A stretch of 64,000 nt of DNA from NCBI RefSeq assembly GCF_004664715.2, contig NC_051063.1, positions 66,111,518-66,175,517 on the forward strand. Reading direction: 5' to 3'. The notes beneath the pieces are model-generated. The model had not been told where the DNA came from, did no database searches, and was given only the letters and a program-made list of their open reading frames with translations. Position numbers and translations under genes: made by a program. Below are positions 53,871-64,000 of the stretch, piece after piece. The stretch's first letter is position 1, and each line of letters opens with the position of its first letter. Source of the DNA: Peromyscus leucopus (Eukaryota; Chordata; Mammalia; Rodentia; Cricetidae).

Positions 53871-55286
53871 TAATGATGAGGGAACAGCCACGGGCTGTGG
53901 GGGAGCTCTGTAGCGGCTGCCTAGTTGTTCTGTAAGTGTAATTTTAAAAGACGGCGTGTGTCCCTCTTAGGGAATTTGTAAATATGGAAAGACAGGGTGA
54001 GAAAATCAACCATGATTCTGCCACCTCGACACACTCACAGTCGAGACCTTCCTCATTTTTTTTCTTTTGTTTTCCTATGTATGCTTTTAAAAAACATCTG
54101 ACTTCACAGTGTCTGGTACTTTTCTGGATGCCTTCAGATTTCTGTCTTCCTTATGGACATCTCCCCTAAGGTCCAGATTCAGCACTCTGTCTCTGGGTGT
54201 ATCCAGAACTCAGCCCTCTCTCTTGATTGTTCACGTACAAAAGGCAACCAGGATGGGATCATGGCAGGAATTCTGAGCAGACCTCTCTGCCCACCATTCT
54301 GCAGCAAACCCCATCATCTATATACTGGTGTCTACCTGCCTAGCCTGAGGTCCTCGACCAACCCCATTGCTCACTACTTCACATCCCAGCCCTATCCACA
54401 CTGCCCTACACTGCTCTGCTTCCCAGTTTCCTCAAAGCTCCCCATCCCATGGGGTAGCATCTGCCCCAGAACTCTTATCCTTGTTGGTACTTCTTCCCAG
54501 TGGCCAGCATGCTCTCCCATTCTAGAATAATTGGGCCCATGTGTCCTCATCTCAATAAAGGTCAACCTGCTGAAAATTGAGACATACCTATCAGTTCTTC
54601 ATCCCCCTTGACTTAAACCCATTGACCTATTTCATAACACCAACAGATGAGTAGTGTGTCAATGATAACACTTCCTTTTGGAAAGTTCTCCTGAAAGCAG
54701 ACCTTCCTGACTGGTCATTGCTTAGCACCTTGTCAAAGACAACTGATTGTATGGCCCTAAGGTAGATGTTTCAAAGTGAGTTTGCAGCCTGAATTACTTA
54801 CTCTATAGCCTTGGTATCTTTCCTTGATTCTGTGTTTGGGGCATCTGGGAGAACCTAAGTGGGTGCTGATTTCTCCACAGGTGGTCAGCATCCTGAGCCC
54901 CAGTGCTTTGGAAACCCTCCCGCCCTGGCCTACCCCACCCCTTTCTGCAGAGCTTCCCTGCCTTGATTCTCTCAGTGTCCTCCCTCCACCATGCACAATC
55001 CTCAATGGTCACTTCAAATGACCTACACATATGCGTATGTACCACAGTGACACTATTTCCCTTTATAGTGCACGTGTCCTGGGTCCTTCTTGGTGACTTC
55101 GGAAGTGTGGCACTCCAAGCATCACATAGTGAAGTATGTGTGCGGAGTGACAAGATTCCTTCTGGGGACAATGCTAACTGGTCCAGGATATCATTGAAGG
55201 GAGCAGTGAGACTCTTACATTTTGAGGGTACTGCTTTCTGAAATGGATGCATGTCATGAGTACTGACCCTGGTCTCTCTCCCACAG
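53871..55286 (+). other. Tcerg1l: Tcerg1l intron 3, last part
   Basis: About 1.4 kb without recognised repeats, leading to the CT-rich acceptor tract 'ctggtctctctcccacag' of exon 4. Confidence 0.6.
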
Positions 55287-55484
55287 GTGGTTGCCATAAC
55301 AGCCTTAAGCCAATCAGCAGTGGGCCCACCATCACCATCACTGCTGCCACCGCTGCTGCAGCTGCTGCCATGGTCTCTGTGAATGCCGAGGAACTCCGGG
55401 GCCTGTCCCCCTCCATCGTGCAGCCCTACCATTTCCTAACGTTGACCCCCATCAGAATCCCCCTCCGGACTGCCACCTTCTCAG
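55287..55484 (+). CDS. Tcerg1l: Tcerg1l exon 4: codons 221-286 plus first base of 287
   Basis: This 198-nt exon completes the split Gly codon from exon 3 (G|GT) and reads [18 protein letters not shown], a run of Ala residues, then [18 protein letters not shown] and a [17 protein letters not shown] end. The residue order resembles mammalian TCERG1L. It enters and leaves in phase 1, so skipping it would keep the frame. The alanine run lies next to an alternating Thr-Ile stretch, a low-complexity segment. Acceptor 'tctcccacag', donor CAG|GTAGGA. The next exons, with the WW and FF domains, are outside the window. Confidence 0.95.
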
Positions 55485-56353
55485 GTAGGAACAGCACACC
55501 ATCTGGAAAGGTCATAAATTGTTCCCAGAATCCATCTGGGGAAGCAGGGCCAGCTGGGCCCAGGAGCTCAGTGTCTTGGCCACTGTTCTCCATCTCTGGA
55601 CACATGCTGTGGATTGTTGGAGGTCAGATCCAGGAGGGGTATCCAGTTAAGGTTGTGCCGGGTTTGCCTGATGTCAGACTACACAAATGCACATGGATTC
55701 CATGAAGCAAGGCTTGACTGTGCCCCATGTGGCTCTTTGGTATGTGCATGTGAAGAGCCAAGAACCCTTTACTTCTCATGTAGGTACTAAAGGACCCCAA
55801 GACCTTGGTCATTTCCTGTGTGCCACGTGTCAGAGAGTAAGGGTGGCTCACCCAAGAAGCATTAACTGGTCTAGCTAGTGATATACCAGGTCCCATTGCC
55901 GAGCTGCGCATGGCTCTCCATAGTCCTGTGTGGGATTGGAGATAGCTCCTCTGGACATGTGGGAAATCCTGCCCACAAGGCAGGGGAGGGGACAAGAGGT
56001 ATATTGTCCCCTGAATCATTGGTACTCAGGGCGCTGGGCCTTTTTGAAGAATTGGAGAGGATGAGCTTGAGGCTTCTCAGTATCCTGAGGCACAGACCTT
56101 CGGAGGTGTGTGCTCATGAGTTGTGGAATGGCTCCCAGACTGGCCCCACTACCTGCTGCTGTCCGCATGATGTGCTTACTGCTCTCTGTGATGTATTTGT
56201 TGACTGGCATCAGTGTGCCCCATGTCCCTGTGCAGTGCTGGTTTCTTCAAACGTGATAGCAATGTCAACTTGGAATCTTCCATGCCTGAGTTTTGGTTGC
56301 TTTAGTGAGCTGGTCATGTACTGTGGTAGTGCTTGCACAGAAAGTCTGCAGGA
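55485..56353 (+). other. Tcerg1l: Tcerg1l intron 4, first part
   Basis: No recognised exon or repeat. I looked for the next expected coding block (an Arg/Pro-rich linker before the WW domain) and did not find it here or further right. Confidence 0.55.
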
Positions 56354-56642
56354 GACAGGTTGCTACGTGCTGAGCATCCCGCATCAACAAATCCAAAACC
56401 GGAAACTCTCAGAACTGATTAGGTGGGAAAATTCTGCTTTGGAAAACTTGGCTTATGCATGAAATTGTTAAAAAACATATAAAATAAGCTCAAGCCTATG
56501 TATATATTATAGAAAATGAATAAATTCATATTTAAACTTGATGTCTTTATGTATATGTAAATATTTCAAAATATTTACATATTCCAAAACCAATAGAGTT
56601 TGTATCCCAAGCACTTTGGATAAAGGATGTTTAGCCATGTCA
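56354..56642 (+). mobile_element. Ancient mammalian DNA-transposon remnant (MER/Tigger-like)
   Basis: The left end 'acaggttg...gagcatccc...aatccaaaacc' and the right end 'atcccaagcactttggataaaggatgtttagcc' form imperfect inverted repeats. Between them 'ctcaagcctatgtatatat', 'catatttaaacttgatgtc' and 'tatgtatatgtaaatatttcaaaat' match the interior of a mammal-wide element I remember. It is non-autonomous and about 290 bases long. Confidence 0.6.
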
Positions 56643-57330
56643 TTAATTACTACATTCTCAGCAACAGGAAATATATTACTAGATGAGACACATGCACGTA
56701 CATACACACATGCATGTATTGGCATATACAATGCACATATATGCACACACACATACAAGGCAAAGGTAAATAGCCCATGTTCCAATTTTTAGTGTGCCCT
56801 CAGTTACTGATTTTCTTTCTGGTGAAGTGAACGTGGTCCTTTTCAACTGGACCTCTGACCTCTGTGCTCTTCTACCAGCCTAATGGATTAGCCAGCCAGT
56901 AGCACACTGTGTTACCCAGAATGAAATCTGCGTCCCATTTCAGTGTGCTAGTGAGCTCTTGTTTAGATGCGATGGGAACAAGCCCTTGGGCAATCTGGGC
57001 AATCTGTGTTTGAAGCCCACATTCCTGCTGTGTGAAGCTGTGGACTAAAACCCCTCAATCCACTGATGCTTATGAAAATTTATCTTAGAACTAGACATTG
57101 TACTGCCGGCTGGCTTCCCTTGCCAGGTCTAATGAAATCCAAGAGTGTCCAAGACAGGGCTTCTTTGGGAGGTGTGGCCACCTGGTTGCATTGGACTGGG
57201 TCTCTTCTCTACTAGCTGGGCACAGAAGGTCATTGAGGGGTGTTGGGTATAGTTCTGGTGAAAAGCCATGTCCAGTGTCCCTTGAGCATCTAAAAGGAGC
57301 CGGAAGGGTGCACAGCTTGCCATTGTTCTG
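56643..57330. other. Unassigned intron 4 DNA
   Basis: Interrupted CA-rich run at about 56690-56760. Otherwise nothing recognised. Confidence 0.5.
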
Positions 57331-57702
57331 GTTAGTTTTATGTCAACTTGACAGACACTCAGATCATTTTGGAAGAGGGAACCTCAATTGGGAACATGTC
57401 CCCACCAGATCGGCCTGTAGGCAGCCCTGCTGTGCATTGTCTTGATTGATGATGAGTGCGGGAGGTTTCGTTCATTGTGGGCAGTGCCACGCGTAGGCTG
57501 CTACTCCTGGGTGCCATAAGAAAGCTGGCTGAGCAAGCCAGTCTTCAGCGCCCTTCCATGGTCTCTGCTTCAGTTCCTGCCCTTACTCCTTCAATGATGG
57601 GCTGTAACCTGGGAGTTGACAGCTGGAATAAACCTTTTCCTCTCCAGGTTACCTTTGGCCATGATGCTTTTATCGCAGCCAACAGAAACCCTATCTATGA
57701 TA
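57331..57702 (+). mobile_element. MaLR-like LTR (TGTCAACTTGACA family), copy 5
   Basis: It starts TGGTTAGTTTTATGTCAACT and ends 'aaccctatctatgata'. It contains 'gggaacctcaattggg', 'cagatcggcctgtaggc', 'agaaagctggctgagcaagcca', 'ccatggtctctgcttc' and 'ggaataaaccttttcctctcc'. Good match in order to the other four. Confidence 0.75.
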
Positions 57703-58316
57703 CCCACCATGCTGTAGCCCTGTCTCTAAGCCACTTTCAGGAGTCCATGGAAGGAGTGAAGGAACAGATTCTTTGGAGGACCAGTTTGCCTGGAAATTCC
57801 TGACACCCCTGCAAACGAGGAGCCAGGCTAAGATCGGGAGGAAGGCAGAGACCTTAAGGGGCTTGGTGCGGGGTGAGTCGGAGGAGTCAGGCTTAGATGG
57901 ACAGAGAAGGCAGGTCCGACGCAGCACGCCCCTTATGTGAGCTTATCTGAAGCCTGTGGTCATTGGTATATCTGCAGTGAGCAAACGGTTTGTAATGGAG
58001 GGCAATTCCCATTTCAGATGATGAGCCTGACTGTTGCTTGATGTAAAAAGCCAGATGCCTCAGAGGCTTCATACAGTTTGGGTTAATGAGGCTCAACTGA
58101 GGACAATTTTGCCTCTTAGGGATATCACACAACCACTGGAGATGAATTTTTGGTTATGTCAGCATGTGGGTAGAGGCTGGGTTCTGCAATCCTCATCTGC
58201 CCCAAGTCCTGTCTCCATATTAAACCTCCGGTTTAAATTAGAATACTACTTAATACACTGTGAGACCTTGTACTGGGGCAGCATGGATAAGCTTGACTGG
58301 GTAGGGAGGACAGTGG

Positions 58317-58320
<4 letters not shown>
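57703..58320. other. Unassigned intron 4 DNA
   Basis: No recognised element. Confidence 0.5.

Positions 58321-58360
<40 letters not shown>
58321..58360 (+). repeat. (GT)n microsatellite
   Basis: Twenty perfect GT units. Confidence 0.97.
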
Positions 58361-58361
<1 letters not shown>

Positions 58362-61300
58362 CTGTTACCTGAAGCACCAGAGGAATGTATCTCCATGGAG
58401 AGCACTGAGTCAAAGGATTTACACTAAGTCTGCAGCTCTGGTGTGTGTGGAGTTCTCAACCCATACTCAAAGAGCCAGGGACCAGCTCCAAGCTCAGTTC
58501 TCATGGGGTCGTCTCCTTCAGTGTGTAATGTGCACAGCCAAAGCCTGCGGTTGCTCTCTACATTCCAGCTACCTGTGGAACTTGTTCCTTTTCTGGTCTG
58601 TGTGTCCGCCATCAGAAAGCTGTGTCTTTCTTTCCTGTACTCCTCCATATGAAGAATAGGATGTGGATCTGTGGACTCAGCAGCATCCCTGATCCAACAC
58701 TGTGCTGGGTCCTTGTTGGGCTGGGAAGAGCTGCTTTGTCCATTTGTGGCATCTAGTGCTGTTGATTACCTACCTGTCCCTGATCCCACTTGGGGCAGAG
58801 GTCAGCCGGCTCATTTGGAGCCGTGTCTGTGCTGCTGACAGTGCAGGCATGTAAGGCTGGTGGCTGGAGGAGCCACCTAAGAAAGGAGAACAGAGCAGGG
58901 ACCCTCCTCCCATCTGCAAACAGATTTTAACTCACTCCTCACTATCCCTCGGGGTTTCAGATTATAGAAGAAACCTATTCAGGGGAAGAGGTCTTGGGCA
59001 TCACACCTATGGCTCAGTGTTAGGAGGGTAGGACAGAAGGAGAGGTAGAAGATGTGGACTGAAGAAGGCATGCCTCCCTGGTGCTTCCAGAATGGGCTAG
59101 CCCTGGCCTGCAGTCACTGGACCACATTTTCTGCTCAGACCTTTGCTAGGACAAGTGAGCCAGGTACCTGATGCCCTTCCCATCAGATGAAGAATCCAAA
59201 ATGGCTTTTCTCCTAAGAATGATTATTTTTAAAGGGTGGCCCACCCTTTCCAAGGCTCTCATGTGAGAAAGGTGAAATGGGAGCATGGAGACACTGTCTC
59301 TAGTATTGCCAATTACAATCAGATACAAATATTAAAAAGCACCATCTGCCTCAGAGGCCGTTTGCCACCTGTTCTCTCGCTCCTACAACTATTTATTGGT
59401 TTAAATTTAGCATGCTGTCTTGCCACAGAACAGCTGGGCAGTGACGATATTCTTTGTCTCCCAGTGACTTGCCAGCCAAGCCACATACCAAGTCCAAGGC
59501 ATCTCGGGGCATCAGTGTTGCCCATGGCCTTTCAAATGCTGGCAGCTCTCTCATTATGGAAGTCCACAGCTGCTATGCTACCTCTGACAACAGAGAGCCA
59601 ACCGCTTGGGGGTAGAGATGTCCCCTCTTTTATTCTATTATTTTTTTAAGTACACAAATTATTTCTTCCTCTACTATAATAAAAAAGTGTCATAATACAC
59701 ATTACAGTTTTAGATATTTCCAGAGATAAAAATTCAAAAACCTTGTAGCAATGTAGTTACTGATATCCCCAAACACCTGGAGGTCGCCCTGCCTAGAGGG
59801 GATCATGATTGAATATAAACAAGCAAGCAGAAGGTTCGATGTATTTATTATCTCTGATAGGGAGCTCTGTAAGAATGCCCTGAGCATGCATTCCTATACT
59901 AAGCAGTGGGTGAGGGGCAAACCTGCCTCTGTGGGGAATCCTGTTGCTGGGATCTCAAAGTGAGGGCTGCTCAAGCATTGAGTCCTTCCTGCCACATTGC
60001 CTGCCTTGGACCATTATCCCCCAGCACCTCCCATTCCTACTACCTTCCCCAGGAATGCATACACTTTGGGGTCTACATTTGCTGTCTCCACCGTGATCTC
60101 CTTCCCACTCTATCTGGAAACTGGAAATATATCCTCACCCTAAAGGAGTCTAGTGCTGGAGACACCTGCCTTCCTTAAAGGGGGCTGGCAGGACACAGCC
60201 ATGGATCTCTATCCACCTGTCCCCTCCCACTGCAGTAAGGAACCCTTGCAGTCTTTCCTTTTGCAGCTTGTGAAATGCCTTCCCCGCTTGCAAACCTGTC
60301 ATCCCTGGGAAGGCGCGTGCTGCCTTGTGGGACTCTGCTGCATTTAACAGAAACAAGCCATGTTTATAGATTCTTCTGTGACTGTTTTTGCATGCAGTCC
60401 TCAGTGTGCCTCTCAGGCCCATGCTTTCAGACCACCTGTTGACACAGGTTGTGGAGATGCTCCATGTTTGGGACTTGGGGACGTGGTGGGGGGGCACTTC
60501 TGGAAATACAGAACACTCCCACCTTGCTTTCCCAGAAGTGCTTTCCTTCTCTGCCTCTCACCCAGCTCTGCTGGTACCCTTCCCAAGGGCCTTCCCAGCT
60601 CTCTAGAGATGGCCCATCCACCTTCAGTGTTCCCACAGCCTCATTCCAGACAGTGACTCCTCCAGTGTGATGTCCTGTGTCTCCATGGGTTCCTGTGCTT
60701 TCCATAACAGATCTCAATATGTTGTGTGTGTTATACAGAAGGCGGTGCCCTATATCTCCCCTAGTCTTCCACTAAGTAAACTTATCACAGGGTGCCTCAG
60801 AGCAGTAATGATCCTATATGCCCAGCCTTTGGCTCAATAGCTCAGGCTGGACCCCTACTCCCAATCTTAGAGTACTCTCCCTATGGCCAGCTTGGGATGT
60901 TGCCCTCTCTTATACTGTTCCTCATTACCTGGGCCCTCAAGCACAGCAAACCCCTGTCTGCCTCAGGGCCCTTGCACTGGCCATTCTCATGTGAAGGCTC
61001 TTCTGTCAGCCTCTCAGTGCCACCTATGGCTGCGACAGTGGTGGTCAGGCAGGTGGCCTGAGGTCCCCATTCTGCAGTACGCTCTGGGATAAATGCCTTT
61101 GCATTGTTGTGTGCTGACTTTGGGGGCATTTATTATGGCCTGGAATGATCTTTGGTGTTTATATTTTGCTGTTTTTTTTCTCCCTCTCTTGGAATGTCAG
61201 CTTTACCCATGTCACTTTCCACTAGGTAGAGCCAAGCTTTGAAGAGCTGTCCGTAGCTCTCTACTGACTGACATAGTTGAGGCCTATCACTGCCTAGTAG

Positions 61301-62762
61301 CTGGTGTAGACACCGGGTCTGCAGCAGAGAGAGCCTGGGTGAGGGCCAGCATTGCTCTCTATTTCCTGTAGGATAGTGATGAGTGATACACTCCTCTGCA
61401 GATGTCTACTCCCACTTGGAATGCTCCTGTAATGAGAGACGTTAGAAGCAGGGGCACTGGCTTTGAGATGTGGTTGTCCTGGGCATGATGGGGCCAAGCT
61501 CTCACAAAGAGATGGGTTCAGTGACAGCTCGGATCAGGTCAAGAGAAGAGCAAGACTGCTCAGTGAGGGCCTTCTAAGCAAGGCATGCCCCCTCTCTTCT
61601 TCTTATGGGTTCTGAATTTCTAGAATCCAAAATTTTCAGCTGAAAGATTCAAGGGCCCAAGCAGCCAAGTAAAGACTCATCCCTAAGACCTGTGCCCATG
61701 GAAGGTAGGGTAGCCAACACTCAGCTGCCTTTCAAGGATCTCTGGAGCCTTTCTATGGTATCCAATGTCCCACACCAACTGTAATTGACACCCAATGTCA
61801 AGGACCACTGTGCCAACCTGATGGTCAGGCTGACCTAATGAAGGAACACTAGCCTTGGAGGAAGCTAATGCATGCTATGAAGTGTCAAAGCTTCCTGGAG
61901 CCTGTTGATGGGGCCACCTGCAGGGAAAGGCAGTAGTCATCCTGATGAGACCTTTGGTGGATTCTGTAAAAAGGACTTTCTTTTGTGGCCACACAGATAG
62001 TCTTCCTTTATGCATTCCAAATATTTCTACTTCAGTCTCTAAGGGAGACTGATGTACTCGGGATTTGAGTTTAAATAAAATTTGAAATATCAGATGAACT
62101 ACTTTTCATTTTGTTGTGTGCAGTTCTGGCATTTAATATATCTGGAGTACTGTGTGACCATCCATCCACCTTGTCCCAGCACCGTTTCCTCACCTGAAAG
62201 GAAAACTTGTCCATACCCAGTCTGTTCCTGCTCAGAGGCAACCATGGATGTTTCTATGCCCTTGCCCCTGCTGGAAGTGTCTTATCATGGGGCCACAGTG
62301 TGCCAGGCTGCCTGTATCCAGTGTGTCCAGGCATCCAAGAATGTTACTTATTTTGTTTGGAAGAATTTTGGTACCAAGGATTTGCTTCTTAAAGTCAGAA
62401 GCCTTTTGTCAATTTACTTGAAGTTTTGAATTTGTTGAAAATTCTTAATAATGACATGGTGTTTACTACCAACTCAGATGTCAAATTTTCTGTACTTTGC
62501 TGAGTCAGTTTCCAGAAATGTCTTCTTCCTGTGGTAGTTTTTGCAGGTCAGTTAGGAGGTTATTCCTGGGATCCTCCTACTTTGAATGTCTAGCTGTGCT
62601 GGGTAGATGTTCTTCAAAAGGCAGGCCTTACTTCACATCAGGATTCAACCCTACCTTCTTCACCCAGGGGTGTTCAGGACACCTCAGTCTTCTGTCTAAC
62701 AGGTGCCCATCTCCATTGGGCTCCTCCCATCACCTGTTCCAGGATGCTGATGAAGGCCTATA
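58361..62762. other. Unassigned intron 4 DNA
   Basis: About 4.4 kb without an exon or confident dispersed repeat. Open frames of up to 137 codons (59236-59649) have no recognised family. Confidence 0.5.
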
Positions 62763-63890
62763 CTTCCTGCTTCTTTCTTTTCTTTTATTCTTTTCTTATT
62801 CATTATATTCTGACCACAGTTTCCCCACCTTCCACTCTTCCCAATTCCTCCTTACCTCTCTCCCCAAGATCTACTCTCCCTCTATTTCCCTTAAAAAAGC
62901 AGGCCTTCCAGGGATATCCACCAAACATGGCCTAACAAGTTACAGTAAGGCTAGACACAAACCCTCATATCAAGGCTTGACAAGGCAACCCAGTAGGAGG
63001 ACAAGGGTCCCAAGTGAAGGCAAAAGTGTCAGAGACACCTCCACCCCCACTGGTGGAGTCCCACAAGAGCACCAGGCTACACAGCTGTAAGGTATTTGCA
63101 GAGGGTGTAGCTCAGACCCATTCAGGGTCCATGACTGTCATTTCAGTCTCTGGGAGCCCCAAGGAGCCTTGCTTAGCTGATTGTGTGGGGTATGTTCTCC
63201 TGGTATCCTCTACCCATCTAGCTCCTATAATCCTTCCTCCCCCTTTTCTGAGGGGTTCCCCTGACTCTGCCTAGTATTTGGCTATGGGTCTCTGTATCCT
63301 CTCCTATTCATTGCTGGTTGAAGCCTCTCTGATGACACTTGGGCTAGGCACTGATCTATGAGTATAGCAGAATATCATTAGCAATCATTTCACTGACTTT
63401 TTTTCCCAGTTGTATTTGGCTTTATCCTGGGTCTCTGAGCTGTCCTGCCTCTGGTTCCTGGCTATCCAGGCAGTGCCAGACATGGGCTCCCTCTCATGGT
63501 GTCGGCCTCAAGTTGGACCAGTCATTGGTTGGCCACGACCAGAAGTTCTGCACCATTACCCCAGCACATCTTGTAGGCAGGACGGATTGTAGGTTGAAGG
63601 CTTGTGGCTGGGTTATTATTGTCCCAGTCCTACTGCTAGGAGCTTTGCCTGGTTATAGAAAATGGCCAGCTTGGGCTCTGTTCCCCACACTGCTAGGAGA
63701 CTTTGCTAGAGTCACTCTTGTAGATTCCAAGGAGTTTCCATCGCACTAGGTTTCTACATCTCTCCCAAATGCCCCCCACTTCTAGTTGTCTCTCCCAATA
63801 CTCTCTCCCTCTGTCACTCCCACCCCTGCCCAATCCCTCCTGCTCCCACCCCCACCTGCCCCCAGTACATTCACAAAGCTATTCAGTTGC
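62763..63890 (-). mobile_element. Rodent L1 (Lx-like) 3' UTR, antisense
   Basis: The + strand left end is T-rich (62770-62800, the reversed poly(A)). It is followed by 'gaccacagtttccccaccttcc', 'ggagtcccacaagagcacc', 'ggctatccaggcagtgcc', 'agtcattggttggccacgacc', 'acatcttgtaggcaggacggattgtaggttgaagg' and 'gtttccatcgcactaggtttctac', the antisense order of an Lx-type L1 3' UTR. A 197-codon + strand open frame (62497-63090) runs into it and is not a gene. The L1 is interrupted at its right side by an LTR. Confidence 0.8.
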
Positions 63891-64000
63891 TGTGGATATC
63901 GCTCTATATGCTGTGAATGTGTGTGTTCTGATTGGTTAATAAATAAAGTGCTGATTGGCCAGTAGCCAGGCAGGAAGTATACTATAGGCGGGATAAACAG
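63891..64000 (+). mobile_element. ERV-type LTR 5' end (copy C), cut by window edge
   Basis: It starts TGTGGATATCGCTC, then has two ATTGG (inverted CCAAT) boxes at 63931-63935 and 63954-63958, AATAAATAAA between them, and 'ggccagtagccaggcaggaagtatac'. These match the start of copies A and B. It lies in sense orientation and continues past the window, so I cannot tell whether it is solo or part of a provirus. Confidence 0.8.

Noticed and set aside
54879..55020. Possible extra exon after the acceptor-like 'tttctccacag' at about 54880
   Set aside because: The sequence does not match any TCERG1L block, and exon 3 joins directly to 55287 with a correctly split Gly codon.
62497..63090. A 197-codon forward open frame
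   Set aside because: Its right half lies in the antisense 3' UTR of a rodent L1, so it cannot be a conserved gene.

Overview
This window looks like rodent nuclear genomic DNA. It contains B1, B2 and B3-type SINEs, 3' ends of rodent L1 (Lx-like) elements, MaLR-like and ERVK-like LTRs and long (CA)n/(GT)n arrays, with one intron-split gene. The repeats fit a muroid rodent (mouse, hamster, vole or deer-mouse type); I cannot name the species from sequence alone. There is no bacterial-style operon, CRISPR array or rRNA gene, and I recognise no functional tRNA gene.

The only protein-coding gene I can support is the 5' half of Tcerg1l (transcription elongation regulator 1-like) on the + strand. A CpG island at about 17.56-18.42 kb holds the promoter and exon 1 (18052-18384). 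Exons 2 (20415-20561), 3 (21268-21448) and 4 (55287-55484) follow, all with GT/AG splice sites and one continuous reading frame of 286 codons plus one base. Together they encode the proline/alanine-rich N-terminal half. The WW and FF domains expected from the family lie in exons beyond the right edge. Introns 1 and 2 are short (2.0 and 0.7 kb), intron 3 is 33.8 kb, and intron 4 runs off the window.

Layout. 0-16.5 kb: 5' intergenic DNA with LTRs, B3/B2/B1 SINEs, ancient L1 fragments and microsatellites. 14.3-25.5 kb: nearly free of recognisable repeats and containing the CpG island and exons 1-3. 25.5-39.3 kb (intron 3): a repeat cluster with a 30-bp minisatellite, a decayed ancient L1 in several pieces, a younger rodent L1 3' end, a 108-bp duplicated B1 segment, purine/pyrimidine tracts and nested LTR insertions. 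39.3-55.3 kb: mostly unassigned intronic DNA with two GT arrays, an LTR-type region, a MaLR-like fragment, a possible retrocopy tail and a SINE/L1 block next to exon 4. 55.5-64 kb (intron 4): mostly unassigned, with a DNA-transposon remnant, one LTR, an antisense rodent L1 3' region and an LTR cut by the window end.

The most informative observations are a 30-bp tandem array with reading frames open on both strands, an exact 108-bp copy of half a B1 placed inside an L1 without retroposition hallmarks, datable nested insertions, and an exact 12-bp POU-dimer (MORE) palindrome inside a probable LTR. I did not find a convincing new gene system. Repeat names are from memory of consensus sequences and should be read as family-level calls.
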